Part shown: positions 18,030 through 26,077 of the stretch, piece by piece
Numbering within the stretch: position 1 is the stretch's first letter
How the letters are laid out: every line of letters starts with the position of its first letter
Assembly: GCF_035961655.1 (NCBI RefSeq)
Contig: NZ_CP108393.1
Span: forward strand, 4,669,001 to 4,733,000
Origin: Streptomyces sp. NBC_01317
GTDB lineage: Bacteria > Actinomycetota > Actinomycetes > Streptomycetales > Streptomycetaceae
Reading direction: 5' to 3'
Length of the DNA stretch: 64,000 nucleotides
Position numbers and translations under genes: made by a program
Notes under the pieces: model-generated
What the model was told of the DNA's origin: nothing
The model's database searches: none
The model's input: only the letters and a program-made list of their open reading frames with translations

Positions 18030-18108
18030 CACTCGACCAGGCGGGTGGTCGGCCGGGCGGCCGACCGGGCGGGAGGGCAGGTGGGTGGCCACCCACCCGG
18101 CCGGGCGG
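18030..18108. repeat. Cluster of GC palindromes
   Basis: GGTCGGCC/GGCCGACC and the perfect GGTGGGTGGCCACCCACC lie side by side immediately before the 71-base tandem repeats. Nothing coding is seen from 17754 to 18348. Confidence 0.6.
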
Positions 18109-18118
18109 GCGCGGCCGC

Positions 18119-18300
18119 GAATTGTGTGGCGCAACTTTGCCGAGCCGGACCAATGTTCACGGATGGTGAATCCAAATGCTGTGGTCCGCGAATTGTGTGG
18201 CGCAACTTTGCCGAGCCGGACCAATGTTCACGGATGGTGAATCCAAATGCTGTGGTCCGCGAATTGTGTGGCGCAACTTTGCCGAGCCGGACCAAAGTTC
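18119..18300. repeat. 71-base tandem direct repeat (two full, one partial copy)
   Basis: Identical units begin at 18119, 18190 and 18261, each with GAATTGTGTGGCGCAACTTT. The third diverges after about 36 bases (CCAAAGTTCACGGAC). The array lies beside the 3' end of a dead integrase gene. No unique spacers separate the units, so it is not a CRISPR array. Confidence 0.85.
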
Positions 18301-18348
18301 ACGGACTAGTGTTCACAGATGGAGATTCGAGACGCAGGGGTCTGCAGG

Positions 18349-18985
18349 TCAAGCGAAGGCGGCCGCAATCGCCTTGCGGGTGCGCTCCTGGCTGGACGGC
18401 ATGAGGTGCGCGTACACGCCGTCAGGCCCGGGTCCGAGTGGCCGAGGTACTCGGCCAAGGCCTTGATGTTCTCCCCGGCGTCCAAGAGCACCGAGGCGTA
18501 GAAGTGGCGGAGGGCGTGCATGCCGTTCTCGCGGGACTCGGCGTAAGACTCGCCCGGGCTTGCGCTCGGGGATCAGCCCGGCCGAGGCGAGTGCCCGCTT
18601 CCACACTTCCTCGTTGAGCGACGTCCGCCAGACATGACCGCCACGCGGGCCGGTGAAGATTAGACGCTTGGTCACCGGAGGCCCGTCCGCCACCTTCCAC
18701 GGCAAGGTGATCCCCACCGGCGGGAACCGCTTCATGTGGTCCCGGAGGGCATCAGCGACCGGACCGGGCAGCGGCACGTCCCGCAGCTTGCCACCCTTGG
18801 GCGGGGCGAACACGGGCTTGCTGCGGTCAGCTTGAGCTGCTGGACCACGTGGAGCGTGCCCGCCGCAAAGTCGATTGCGTCGACGGCGATGCCAAGGATC
18901 TCCCCTTGGCGGAGACCCCAGCCGCCGCCCAGGTCGACCATGGCTTGATACCGGTCGGGTAGCCGGCCCAGACGGCGAAGACCCG
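18349..18985 (-). pseudogene. Truncated, frameshifted tyrosine recombinase (integrase)
   Basis: The C-terminal catalytic half of a phage/ICE-type integrase is spread over shifted frames. LPDRYQAMVDLGGGWGLRQG (with the first catalytic Arg) and EILGIAVDAIDF are in one frame. VFAPPKGGKLRDVPLPG to ALASAGLIPERKPG is in a second. MHALRHFYASVLLDAGENIK with EYLGHSDPG (HxLRH and the downstream His) is in a third. Then VYAHLMPSSQERTRKAI (the Tyr region) returns to the second. At least three frameshifts separate them. The N-terminal half is absent: at about 18985 the sequence turns into a different gene on the other strand. The remnant marks an old integration or deletion event. Confidence 0.8.
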
Positions 18986-19268
18986 CTCTGGCGCGAACGC
19001 GATCCTCCACACGGCGAGCGGTGGGGTAGGCAACTTCCACCTGGCCCTCGCGGTCTCCCCCAAGGTGGTCGCCCTGTCGATCACCGACGAGGGAGGCACG
19101 GGCACGGCCCCGAAGGTCGAGCAGCCGAGCATGGACGCGGTACACGGCCGCGGCTTGGGCATGGTCAGCGTTATCGCACACCAGGTCGTCGTCCACGGCA
19201 GCCACAGCGGTTGCACCGTCACCGCCGAACTCTTCACGGACACTCAGCCGGGAGGAAACCCGGGCTGA
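18978..19268 (+). pseudogene. Truncated anti-sigma-type ATP-binding protein (HATPase_c_2)
   Basis: An open frame without its N-terminus reads NAILHTASGGVGNFHLALAV (the N box of RsbW-like kinases), then LSITDEGGTG (G1) and HGRGLGMVSVIAHQV (G2), ending TQPGGNPG. About the first 50-60 residues of the usual 130-150-residue protein are missing, cut at the junction with the integrase remnant. Streptomycetes carry many such kinases that act on sigma factors or anti-anti-sigma factors. Its downstream neighbour starts in its stop codon. Confidence 0.7.
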
Positions 19269-19513
19269 TGGACAAGCCCCAGCGGGGCTTTTGGTGCGAG
19301 TGCTGGACGCAAGACGTCAACGATGAGACAGGGTCGCGGGCACTCCGGGCATCCTTCGACGCGTACTCGGCACCGCAGGCTGACAGATGGGTGGCGGTCG
19401 CCTTGCGCACGATCTCACCGGCACTCGACCCTGACGCCTCCGACGAGGCCTGGGCCTGGCTCTACGACGGCCGCATCGACACGCGACGAGCCCTCTTACG
19501 CATGGAGCCCTGA
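19268..19513 (+). CDS. Hypothetical protein coupled to the ATPase remnant
   Basis: This 81-residue protein begins MDKPQRGFWCECWTQDV and includes YSAPQADRWVAVALRTISPALDPDASDEAWAWLYDG. Its ATG overlaps the TGA of the truncated ATP-binding protein gene (TGATG), a coupled arrangement. Trp/Cys-rich motifs recur in a degraded second copy downstream (19600-19690). I do not recognise a function. With its partner truncated it may no longer be used. Confidence 0.5.
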   Translation: MDKPQRGFWCECWTQDVNDETGSRALRASFDAYSAPQADRWVAVALRTISPALDPDASDEAWAWLYDGRIDTRRALLRMEP

Positions 19514-19594
19514 ACATCGGGGATCACCCTGGCCTTGAAGAGGGCTCGCTCGTACATCTCCTAGTTGGGACGCCTGCGCCAGACATGTCCGCCA

Positions 19595-19870
19595 CGCGGC
19601 CCTGGCGAGTGCTGGACCCAGGACTTCACAGAACAGCAGTGGCTGCCGGCGCTTCAGACGGCCATTGATGTGTACCCGCTTCCCAGGCCTGCAGATGGAT
19701 TCCCACTGCGGACCAGTATGGAGAGCCCTGCACGGTCGCGGTCACCCACGTCATCACCCTTTCACCTGGTGATCTTTCAGCCGTTCGCACAGCTTCAAGG
19801 AACCGAATTCCGAGCTGACGCCAACGACCTCAACCCTCACGCGTCCGACTGGGTTGCAACCGTCCCTACC
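19595..19870 (+). pseudogene. Degraded paralogue of the 81-residue protein
   Basis: GECWTQDFTEQQWLPALQTA and DVYPLPRPADGF mirror CECWTQDV and DAYSAPQADRW of the gene at 19268. Further pieces (YGEPCTVAVTHV; LNPHASDW) continue in other frames. No start or continuous frame is present. The rest of 19870-20277 holds no convincing gene. Confidence 0.45.
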
Positions 19871-20277
19871 GGTGCAAGGCACCCGCCGCGCAGGGGCGGC
19901 GGGTGCGGCTCGTCGACCAGGGCTGCGCTCCTGTCTGCGCCTCGCTCCAGCTCGGGCGCGCCTGAACCCTCGGGTAGACGGGGGACCTCGGTGGGTCGCG
20001 CTGCCGGACGCTCGTGTCCAGACAATGCCTCCGGCAGAGCCGCTCCGACTCTGGGACGTGAAGAGCCGTTGCTTATCGGTGAAGAGTTCACCGTGACGCG
20101 GTTGACCCCTCTGCGGAAGGGAACGCTTCCGCGGCCCGCATGACTGCGCAACGCGGCGTGAGTCGGCGTCGTCAATCGTAGTCTCTCGATGATGCCAACT
20201 CTGAGCGCATCAGCCACACATGCGCGATGATGGGTCACACGCAAGGTATGTCGAGGTCTTAGGGTGAGGCGGGGCAG

Positions 20278-21666
20278 ATGGGGCGGGAGTCGTATCTCCT
20301 GGAAGGCCGCCGGGTAACAGTTGGCGACCTGTTGGAGGCGCATTATCTCGATGTAGGCACCAAGCTGACGTTCCAACGTCCCCGCAGGGGCGAGAAGCAC
20401 CAGGCAGCGGTGGCGACGGGTGGGAAGTTGCAGCTGTCTGACGGTCAACTTTTTCGGTCTCCATCGCGAGCTGCCGTTGCAGCCGTTGGAGGGGGCTCAT
20501 TTGACGGCTGGCACGCTTGGGTACTCGATGATGGCAAGACTCTGGACGAACTACGCCAGCAGCTACTTGACGAAGCCGCCGAGGAAGTCTCAGAGACACC
20601 GGACGAAGTAGAGACCGGGAATGAGCTGTTTACTCCTGCCAAGCGGCACGAGCAGCTTAAGCGTGCTCGTCAGCTGGCAGATGCAGCGAAGCCACTGTCT
20701 CTCACTGTTCGTGAACTCGTCGGATGGTGGGGCGCTATGCGGCGCGGATACTTGATCACCAAGCAGATCGATGCGGAGCTAGCCAACCACAGCCTTACTA
20801 CCATTCCGGATTTCGAAAAAGTGCACTTCGACTCGACGGTTCAACTGGCCACTACCGCTCAGGAGTCGGGGGGCGACGCAGATGAGGTTGTCCCGACGAG
20901 CACCCTGGTTGCTGACGGGCCAACTCTTGATCTTGATGACGAAGACGAGCCGGAGACAGGATTGACGGTTGGCAACCTTCCGTCCGCGCTCTCTGAAGTC
21001 ACCAGCATCCCGCCCGATGCAACATACGAGCAGGCAATTACGCTCATGGTTATAAACGACTATTCGCAACTGCCTGTTATCAGTGGAAGGAGTGTTCGAG
21101 GTGCAGTTACCTGGAAGTCGATCGCCCGAGCCCGTCATGCCAAACCTGACGCGACATTCTCCGATGCGATCATTACCGTCCGCGAAGTCTCTTACGACCA
21201 TGACCTGATCGACATTCTTCCTGCTCTCGCAGATTCTGAATTCGTTCTTGTTAGGGATCAGACGCAGAGAATCGCCGGTATCGTCACAGCCAGTGACGTG
21301 GCAGCCGCTTATGGTTCGCTTGCGAGTCCATTCTTCCTGGTTGGCGAACTCGATCAACGCCTTCGCCGAGTTGTGATGCGAACGTTCGAACTGTCCGATG
21401 TTCAGCAAAATTGCGACCCGCAAGGTCAGCGGGGAATTAGTTCATTCGATGATTTGTCGATCGGTGATTACCAGAGAGTTCTGGAAAATCCTGCGTTGTG
21501 GAATCTGCTCGGCTGGCCGCTCGATCGGAGGATATTCGGGAAGCGTCTGGGGGAAATTCGAATTATCAGGAACGACCTGATGCATTTCAATCCAGATCCT
21601 CTTCCGGACGACGCCATCCAGAAGATTCGCAACATGATCAATCTATTGCGTGAATACGGGTCCTGA
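20278..21666 (+). CDS. RAMA-like / winged-helix-like / CBS pair / HEPN-like multidomain protein
   Basis: This 462-residue protein has four parts. Residues 10-82 (VTVGDLLEAHYLDVGTKLTF to SPSRAAVAAVGG and FDGWHAW) resemble the RAMA domain, a reader associated with restriction and DNA modification. Residues 120-190 (LTVRELVGWWGAMRRGY with TTIPDFE) look like a DNA-binding wing. Residues 232-350 form two CBS motifs (EQAITLMVINDYSQLPVI; RIAGIVTASDVAAAYG), which bind adenine nucleotides in other proteins. Residues 353-460 resemble Swt1-type HEPN domains, with an R-x4-H motif at R431-H436 (RNDLMH) as in HEPN RNases. The base composition is distinctly less GC-rich than flanking core genes. A membrane protein gene follows. 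The domain calls are by eye; a nucleotide-controlled RNase is an inference. Confidence 0.65.
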   Translation: MGRESYLLEGRRVTVGDLLEAHYLDVGTKLTFQRPRRGEKHQAAVATGGKLQLSDGQLFRSPSRAAVAAVGGGSFDGWHAWVLDDGKTLDELRQQLLDEAAEEVSETPDEVETGNELFTPAKRHEQLKRARQLADAAKPLSLTVRELVGWWGAMRRGYLITKQIDAELANHSLTTIPDFEKVHFDSTVQLATTAQESGGDADEVVPTSTLVADGPTLDLDDEDEPETGLTVGNLPSALSEVTSIPPDATYEQAITLMVINDYSQLPVISGRSVRGAVTWKSIARARHAKPDATFSDAIITVREVSYDHDLIDILPALADSEFVLVRDQTQRIAGIVTASDVAAAYGSLASPFFLVGELDQRLRRVVMRTFELSDVQQNCDPQGQRGISSFDDLSIGDYQRVLENPALWNLLGWPLDRRIFGKRLGEIRIIRNDLMHFNPDPLPDDAIQKIRNMINLLREYGS

Positions 21667-21833
21667 CTGGAGAAGGCTGCTGACTCAGTAAGGGGCGTAG
21701 TGCCTGTCGTGGCACAACCTGGAAGCAAGATCTGTCGTCGCTACATCGTCTGAGGCGTCACGAACAGGGTGCGGTTTGTGTCGACTTAACCGAAACCAGA
21801 CGAAGTCGACCTCTGACACGGCATCATCCAACC

Positions 21834-22607
21834 ATGACAGTTACTCCTAACCAGCAGACTGACCTGCGTAAGGTGTTTTACCAGTGCCGACTGGGTCGCG
21901 ACGACCTCGAGCGCATGTTTGTTATGGCATGCGAAGGTATCGAGTCGCCCGACGTAAAGATCTCGACAGTTTCTGGTAGTACGCGCTTCTGGAATTCGAC
22001 CCTTGCAGATCTGGTCGCGGTAGTTCAGGTGCAAGCAGCAGAACCTGGCGACGAATGGTCGAATCTCAGTCTTGAAGCAAAGACATCGGGAGGAGAGCGG
22101 CACGTATCAATAACCATCGACATTGAGAGGACTGAGTTTAACGTTTCAGGATCCGATGCAGTTTGGGCATACGGTCAATCAGCGCGACTTGACAACTTCC
22201 TCACAAAGAGAGGGGCTGTAACACAATCCCCGAAGTACGAAGCCAAGGTGTCACTGCTCTTCGTTTCCTTCTTCTTGCTTCTCGGGTACTTTTTCTTCTT
22301 TGTCGACTCGGGTGAAGATACGGTTTCTGAGTGCGTCAGGAAGTTCCACGAGGCGCAGGAGAATTCCTGGATAGTTAACTCCCTCATGGGATTCCTGATG
22401 ACGCTTGGGCTTGCTGGTGCCATTGTTCCAATGTTGAAACGAAGGGCACTCAGGGCGCAGCTTCGGGTCGACTCGGAAATCCCTGGAGGGGGTTGGTGGT
22501 TCCGCCTTTCCGTCAGTGAAAGAATTGCAGTAGTTGGGGTACCTGTTGCTATCCTTGCCGCGATCGGTGCCATAATGTCAGGCCTCAGCGACGTTCTCGG
22601 AAAATGA
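21834..22607 (+). CDS. Three-helix membrane protein with soluble N-terminal domain
   Basis: This 257-residue protein has a soluble, acidic N-terminal domain (about 1-135) and three predicted transmembrane helices at about 138-157 (LLFVSFFLLLGYFFFF), 180-200 (NSLMGFLMTLGLAGAIVPML) and 230-250. It follows the RAMA/CBS/HEPN-like gene in the same direction and shares its lower GC content, so the two probably arrived together. A 24-base perfect palindrome just after the stop ends the unit. I recognise no family. Membrane effector or anchor are possibilities only. Confidence 0.6.
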   Translation: MTVTPNQQTDLRKVFYQCRLGRDDLERMFVMACEGIESPDVKISTVSGSTRFWNSTLADLVAVVQVQAAEPGDEWSNLSLEAKTSGGERHVSITIDIERTEFNVSGSDAVWAYGQSARLDNFLTKRGAVTQSPKYEAKVSLLFVSFFLLLGYFFFFVDSGEDTVSECVRKFHEAQENSWIVNSLMGFLMTLGLAGAIVPMLKRRALRAQLRVDSEIPGGGWWFRLSVSERIAVVGVPVAILAAIGAIMSGLSDVLGK

Positions 22608-22610
22608 AAA

Positions 22611-22634
22611 TGGGGGCCCGATATCGGGCCCCCA
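22611..22634. terminator. Perfect 24-base palindromic terminator
   Basis: TGGGGGCCCGATATCGGGCC and the following CCCA form a perfect palindrome four bases after the stop of the membrane protein gene. Confidence 0.75.
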
Positions 22635-22650
22635 TCCCTTGGCTGTTCGA

Positions 22651-22713
22651 CTAGCCCCGTGCTCTCGCAATCATCAAAATAATTCCGATAAGCATCAGTG
22701 AAATCGGTTCCAT
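22651..22713 (-). CDS. Possible 20-residue membrane microprotein
   Basis: A short frame encodes MEPISLMLIGIILMIARARG, a single hydrophobic helix with a basic end. GAGGGAG lies eight bases upstream of the ATG. Its size and pattern fit type-I-toxin-like or membrane-regulatory peptides, but that is a guess. From here to 23097 no other gene is seen. Confidence 0.4.
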   Translation of the reverse strand: MEPISLMLIGIILMIARARG

Positions 22714-23097
22714 TACGGACTCCCTCGAGTCGTGCCCCTGGGGGCGGTGGATGCAGGGAGCCCGGCACTGGTGCCAAGTGTGACGATTATGCATCAACTG
22801 GTCTCATCTGTCTTGCACTTGTGGTGATCGGTGGTGCAGTTTCAAGCCAAGCTGAGCGCCAGGCATACCGCTCGCACCTGAGCTTGTGGCTACTCGACTC
22901 AGATCCGTTTACGGGGATGGTGGTCCTGTGGCTCATCTGAGGCGGATTGCAGTGTTTTGGGTGATTCGAGGGGGCGTCTAGCGGCGTAGGTCGGGTGGGG
23001 ATGGTCGTTCCCCGGGTAGTTCCCCGGCCCTCTCGGGTCGCATGTCGATAGCCGCGGACGGCCCGATCGGCCTTATTGAGCGGGCGGGCGCGTGCCG

Positions 23098-24054
23098 TTA
23101 CTCGCCTGCCTCCCACAGGGCCCTGAAGCGCCGTACTCGTTTGGCGACTCTGTCTGCTCTCAGGTCCATGATTGTCTTGGTGTTGACGCCTCTTAGGTCG
23201 AAGCCGATCTCGTACGACAGGGACTCGTCGAAGACGATGAAGTCGTTCGTCTCGTCCATGCGGGCGATCGGGGAGAGTTCCGACAGGGCCAGGATGCGGA
23301 CCTCGATGCCCAGGCTTTGTTGGTTGTCGCAGAACTGTTGGAGTTCTGGGGTGTTGTGGTCCGGCGTTTCTACTATGAACAGGCGGCGGATGCGGACCTG
23401 GCGTTCCTTGACCGCGTCCCGTTGGGCTCGTAGGTAGCGTTGGCCCAGTTCGCTCGGCCAGAAGTCCCGGTCCACCGACGTGCTCGTCGCGTCGATCGTC
23501 TGGGCCGCGCAGTGCGTCAGGCTCACGATCCAGTCGTGGTCCTCGCCCTCGTAGTCCACCAGCTTCTGGTTGAGGTTCTCCATCAGCGTCGTGAGGCGGC
23601 TGATCTCCTCCCGCGCGAACGCCTGCATGATCGCGGGGGCGCTCGAACCGACCTGTGTCGCGCTCCGGACCAGGCGCGTGACCCCGTCGGGAGGGAGCGC
23701 TGAGCGGTCCACTAGGCCGAAGAGTTCCGTGACTTCGTTTATGCGGGCGAAGCCGCGCGCGACCAGTCGCGTCATCTCCGCGTTGTGCTCGGTGAGCGTG
23801 TTCTCCACCCCGCCCAGCCGCCGCTCGAAGTCGATCATGTACTGGATGATCAGCGACGCGCCCCCCAGGAAGATGGAAGCGGTCAGCTTCCACACCTCCG
23901 GCTGATCGGTGATGTTCGTGAGTAAGTACGCCGTCCCGCCGATGAACGCCGTGATCAGCGACTTCAGCAGGAACGGCGGGATGCCCAGCGGCCCCGGCGC
24001 GGGGGTGCTTCCCGAGCCCTGCCTTCTCGACGATCCGTCCGTCTGTACGACCAT
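23098..24054 (-). CDS. Membrane-anchored protein, last gene of the SCO2521-2525 operon
   Basis: This 318-residue protein has two N-terminal transmembrane helices (about residues 25-45, LLKSLITAFIGGTAYLLTNI, and 52-70), a helical middle (FERRLGGVENTLTEHNAEMT), and a C-terminal alpha/beta domain with RRLFIVETPDHNTPELQQF, LGIEVRILALSEL and NDFIVFDESLSYEIGFD. That last pattern recalls degenerate phospholipase-D-like folds, but no HKD motif is visible. ATG at 24054 is chosen because the conserved-looking protein starts there; the upstream extension is a shadow of the neighbouring gene. It lies 44 bases downstream of the SCO2521-family gene in the same direction. Function unknown. Confidence 0.65.
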   Translation of the reverse strand: MVVQTDGSSRRQGSGSTPAPGPLGIPPFLLKSLITAFIGGTAYLLTNITDQPEVWKLTASIFLGGASLIIQYMIDFERRLGGVENTLTEHNAEMTRLVARGFARINEVTELFGLVDRSALPPDGVTRLVRSATQVGSSAPAIMQAFAREEISRLTTLMENLNQKLVDYEGEDHDWIVSLTHCAAQTIDATSTSVDRDFWPSELGQRYLRAQRDAVKERQVRIRRLFIVETPDHNTPELQQFCDNQQSLGIEVRILALSELSPIARMDETNDFIVFDESLSYEIGFDLRGVNTKTIMDLRADRVAKRVRRFRALWEAGE

Positions 24055-24098
24055 GTGTGCGAGTCCCCCCGTGGGATCGTGCGGTGCGCGTCCGGCCC

Positions 24099-25070
24099 TC
24101 AGCTGATGGTCAGGGCGGGGTCGCGCCGCAACGGAATGGCCTGTAGGGCCAGTTGGTCCCTGATCCGCTGGACCAGGGTCTGCCACTGCCGGGTGAAGCC
24201 TGGTTCTCGTTCCAACACCTCCCACAGCGGGCCCAGCGCCCGGTCCGCACGAGCCTTCGGCATCCACAGGTGCAGCAGGTGGTCGACGGCCGGACGCAGT
24301 GCCGTGACCGCGTCGCGTCCGTCGGCCGATCCGAGGCGGCTGCGTTCGACCATCCCTACGAGAGTCGTGAGCAGCCAGTCGTGCAGGGCCAGGTCCTCGC
24401 AGAGACTCGCGGCGGCGGATCCCGTACCCGCCGGCAGCCGCAGCTCCACGGTGCGCAGCCCGTCCTCGGCAAGGGTGAAGCGTTCGATCGAAGGGCCCTC
24501 ACCGTCGGGGGCCAGCAGTGCGACCCAGCGCAGCCGAGTGCGCCGGGACTTGAAGGGTGCCCGTTGGTCGAGCAGTTGATGCCTGAGGAGCCTGCTGAGC
24601 AACCGTTCCGAGATCGCACCGACATCCAGTTCGCCCGGCCGGCGGTCGGGGAGGAGGAATCCCTCCGCCACGGATCGCTCGGAGAGCTTTCCGAACGGTT
24701 CGACCACGCCCGGCCGGGCCAAGTAGTGGCCCCACGGCTGCCGTTGGCCGGGGCCGGAGGGTGGGGAGTGGAAGACCGCGCCTGCCTGGAGGACGCGGCC
24801 CCCGGTGAGTACGGCGCGGGCCGCGACGGTTCCGACTCCCCTGACCTTCGCCCCGGAGGAGGTGGGCAGCCGGCAGTCCACACCGGTGAGTACGTCCGGC
24901 GACAGGGCGTAGGCGTTGGGGCGTTCGGAGATCAGGACCCTTTCGTCGCCGCGCAGTTGGAGCAGGTCGGCGGCCGCGGCGCCGGGCAGGGACTGGGCGT
25001 GCTGGAGCAGGGCCGTCCGTACCTCCCCGCACATCACCACCCACTCCACGGCGTCCCCGGGGGCGGCCAT
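24099..25070 (-). CDS. SCO2521 family protein
   Basis: This 323-residue protein matches the SCO2521 family by content and context: VVMCGEVRTALLQHAQSLPG at the start, LISERPNAYALSPDVLTGVDC, and RTRLRWVALLAPDGEGPSIE. There is no signal peptide, transmembrane helix or catalytic motif that I recognise. Its start follows the stop of the SCO2522-family gene after one base, so the two are translationally coupled. The family is known only as part of the conserved five-gene actinobacterial cluster and has no established function. Confidence 0.75.
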   Translation of the reverse strand: MAAPGDAVEWVVMCGEVRTALLQHAQSLPGAAAADLLQLRGDERVLISERPNAYALSPDVLTGVDCRLPTSSGAKVRGVGTVAARAVLTGGRVLQAGAVFHSPPSGPGQRQPWGHYLARPGVVEPFGKLSERSVAEGFLLPDRRPGELDVGAISERLLSRLLRHQLLDQRAPFKSRRTRLRWVALLAPDGEGPSIERFTLAEDGLRTVELRLPAGTGSAAASLCEDLALHDWLLTTLVGMVERSRLGSADGRDAVTALRPAVDHLLHLWMPKARADRALGPLWEVLEREPGFTRQWQTLVQRIRDQLALQAIPLRRDPALTIS

Positions 25071-25071
25071 G

Positions 25072-26067
25072 TCAGGGTCCCGCGTAGAAGACGTAGGAGG
25101 CGCGGTCGGCGATCTCGTCCGGGACCGCCAGGCCCTCGCGCGCGGAGCGCTCGGCTACCTGGCGCAGCGCGCCCCGGTCCGCGTCGACCTGGTCGAGGAT
25201 GACCCGCACCGCGTGCTCGACGGGCAGGAACCGCGACGGGAGTACGGAGGCGGTGCGGTACGCGGAGAAGGGCGCCGCCGAGGCGTTGAGCTGGACGAGC
25301 GGCGGCAGGTCGTCCCAGCGGCGCGGGAACGCCTCGCCGTCCGACCATGCCCGGGGCCGCAGTACGGCTTCGCCGTGGTGCCGCAGCAGCCCGAGCCGCG
25401 CCAGCTGCCAGACGGCGGCGAGAAACGGACAGGACCACGTACGGCGGTTGTCGCGGTTGTCCCACATCTCGACGTCCACGAAAACGGAGTGGCGGCGGGC
25501 CGCGGTCTCGGTGGGCGGCGTCCAGGACGGGACCTGGGCCATGGCCTCCAACGTCCCGGTGTCCGGCCCGCGTTCGCCGTTCGCGAGCCAGCCGCTCTCG
25601 CCGGCGGGCGGCCGGGAACCGTCGCTCCCGGCGGGCGGCGACTCCACGAGGCGGTGTTCCACGGCCTCGGCGACCGCGACCCCGTCCGCGACCGCGCAAC
25701 CGGACTCACGGGCCAGGTAGTCGATCGTCAGCCCCGCGTCCCCGGCCTCCGCGAGGAGGACCGGGATGAGTTCGGCGGGGGAGGAGAAGCGGGTGAAGTA
25801 GTCGTCGATGAGGAAACACGTACTGATCCGGGGGCGCCGGCCCCCCACCGCGGCCGACGCGCGGACCGCGTCGGCCCAGGGCCGTACCCGCGCGAAGTGC
25901 TCACGCAGCCGCTCGGGACCGGCCTCGAAGTCCTCCATGTACAAGTGGCCCAGTTCCAGGGAGACATGGGCGAGCGGTACGGATTGGGTACGGGGTTCCG
26001 CGGCGGTCTCCCGGAAGACCGCGCCCGAAGCCACCGCGGGAACCGACTCCACCCCGCCGTCCCTCAC
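25072..26067 (-). CDS. SCO2522 family protein
   Basis: This 331-residue protein begins with an unconserved stretch, followed by PLAHVSLELGHLYMEDFEAG, ISTCFLIDDYFTRFSSPAELI and DAGLTIDYLARESGCAVADG. The end reads DRASYVFYAGP. The acidic motif LIDDYF and the later SVFVDVEMWDN segment stand out, but no catalytic role is known. It is the third or fourth product of the SCO2521-2525 cluster, ten bases downstream of the P-loop gene and one base upstream of the SCO2521-family start. Cytoplasmic location is likely. Function unknown. Confidence 0.75.
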   Translation of the reverse strand: MRDGGVESVPAVASGAVFRETAAEPRTQSVPLAHVSLELGHLYMEDFEAGPERLREHFARVRPWADAVRASAAVGGRRPRISTCFLIDDYFTRFSSPAELIPVLLAEAGDAGLTIDYLARESGCAVADGVAVAEAVEHRLVESPPAGSDGSRPPAGESGWLANGERGPDTGTLEAMAQVPSWTPPTETAARRHSVFVDVEMWDNRDNRRTWSCPFLAAVWQLARLGLLRHHGEAVLRPRAWSDGEAFPRRWDDLPPLVQLNASAAPFSAYRTASVLPSRFLPVEHAVRVILDQVDADRGALRQVAERSAREGLAVPDEIADRASYVFYAGP

Positions 26068-26077
26068 GTCTGCCCCC

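Noticed and set aside
18119..18300. CRISPR-like array
   Set aside because: Units are directly tandem with no unique spacers and there are no cas genes.
19837..20448. A 203-codon minus-strand frame before the RAMA/HEPN gene
   Set aside because: It overlaps the 5' end of that gene and lacks any family signal. A minor hypothetical cannot be fully excluded.
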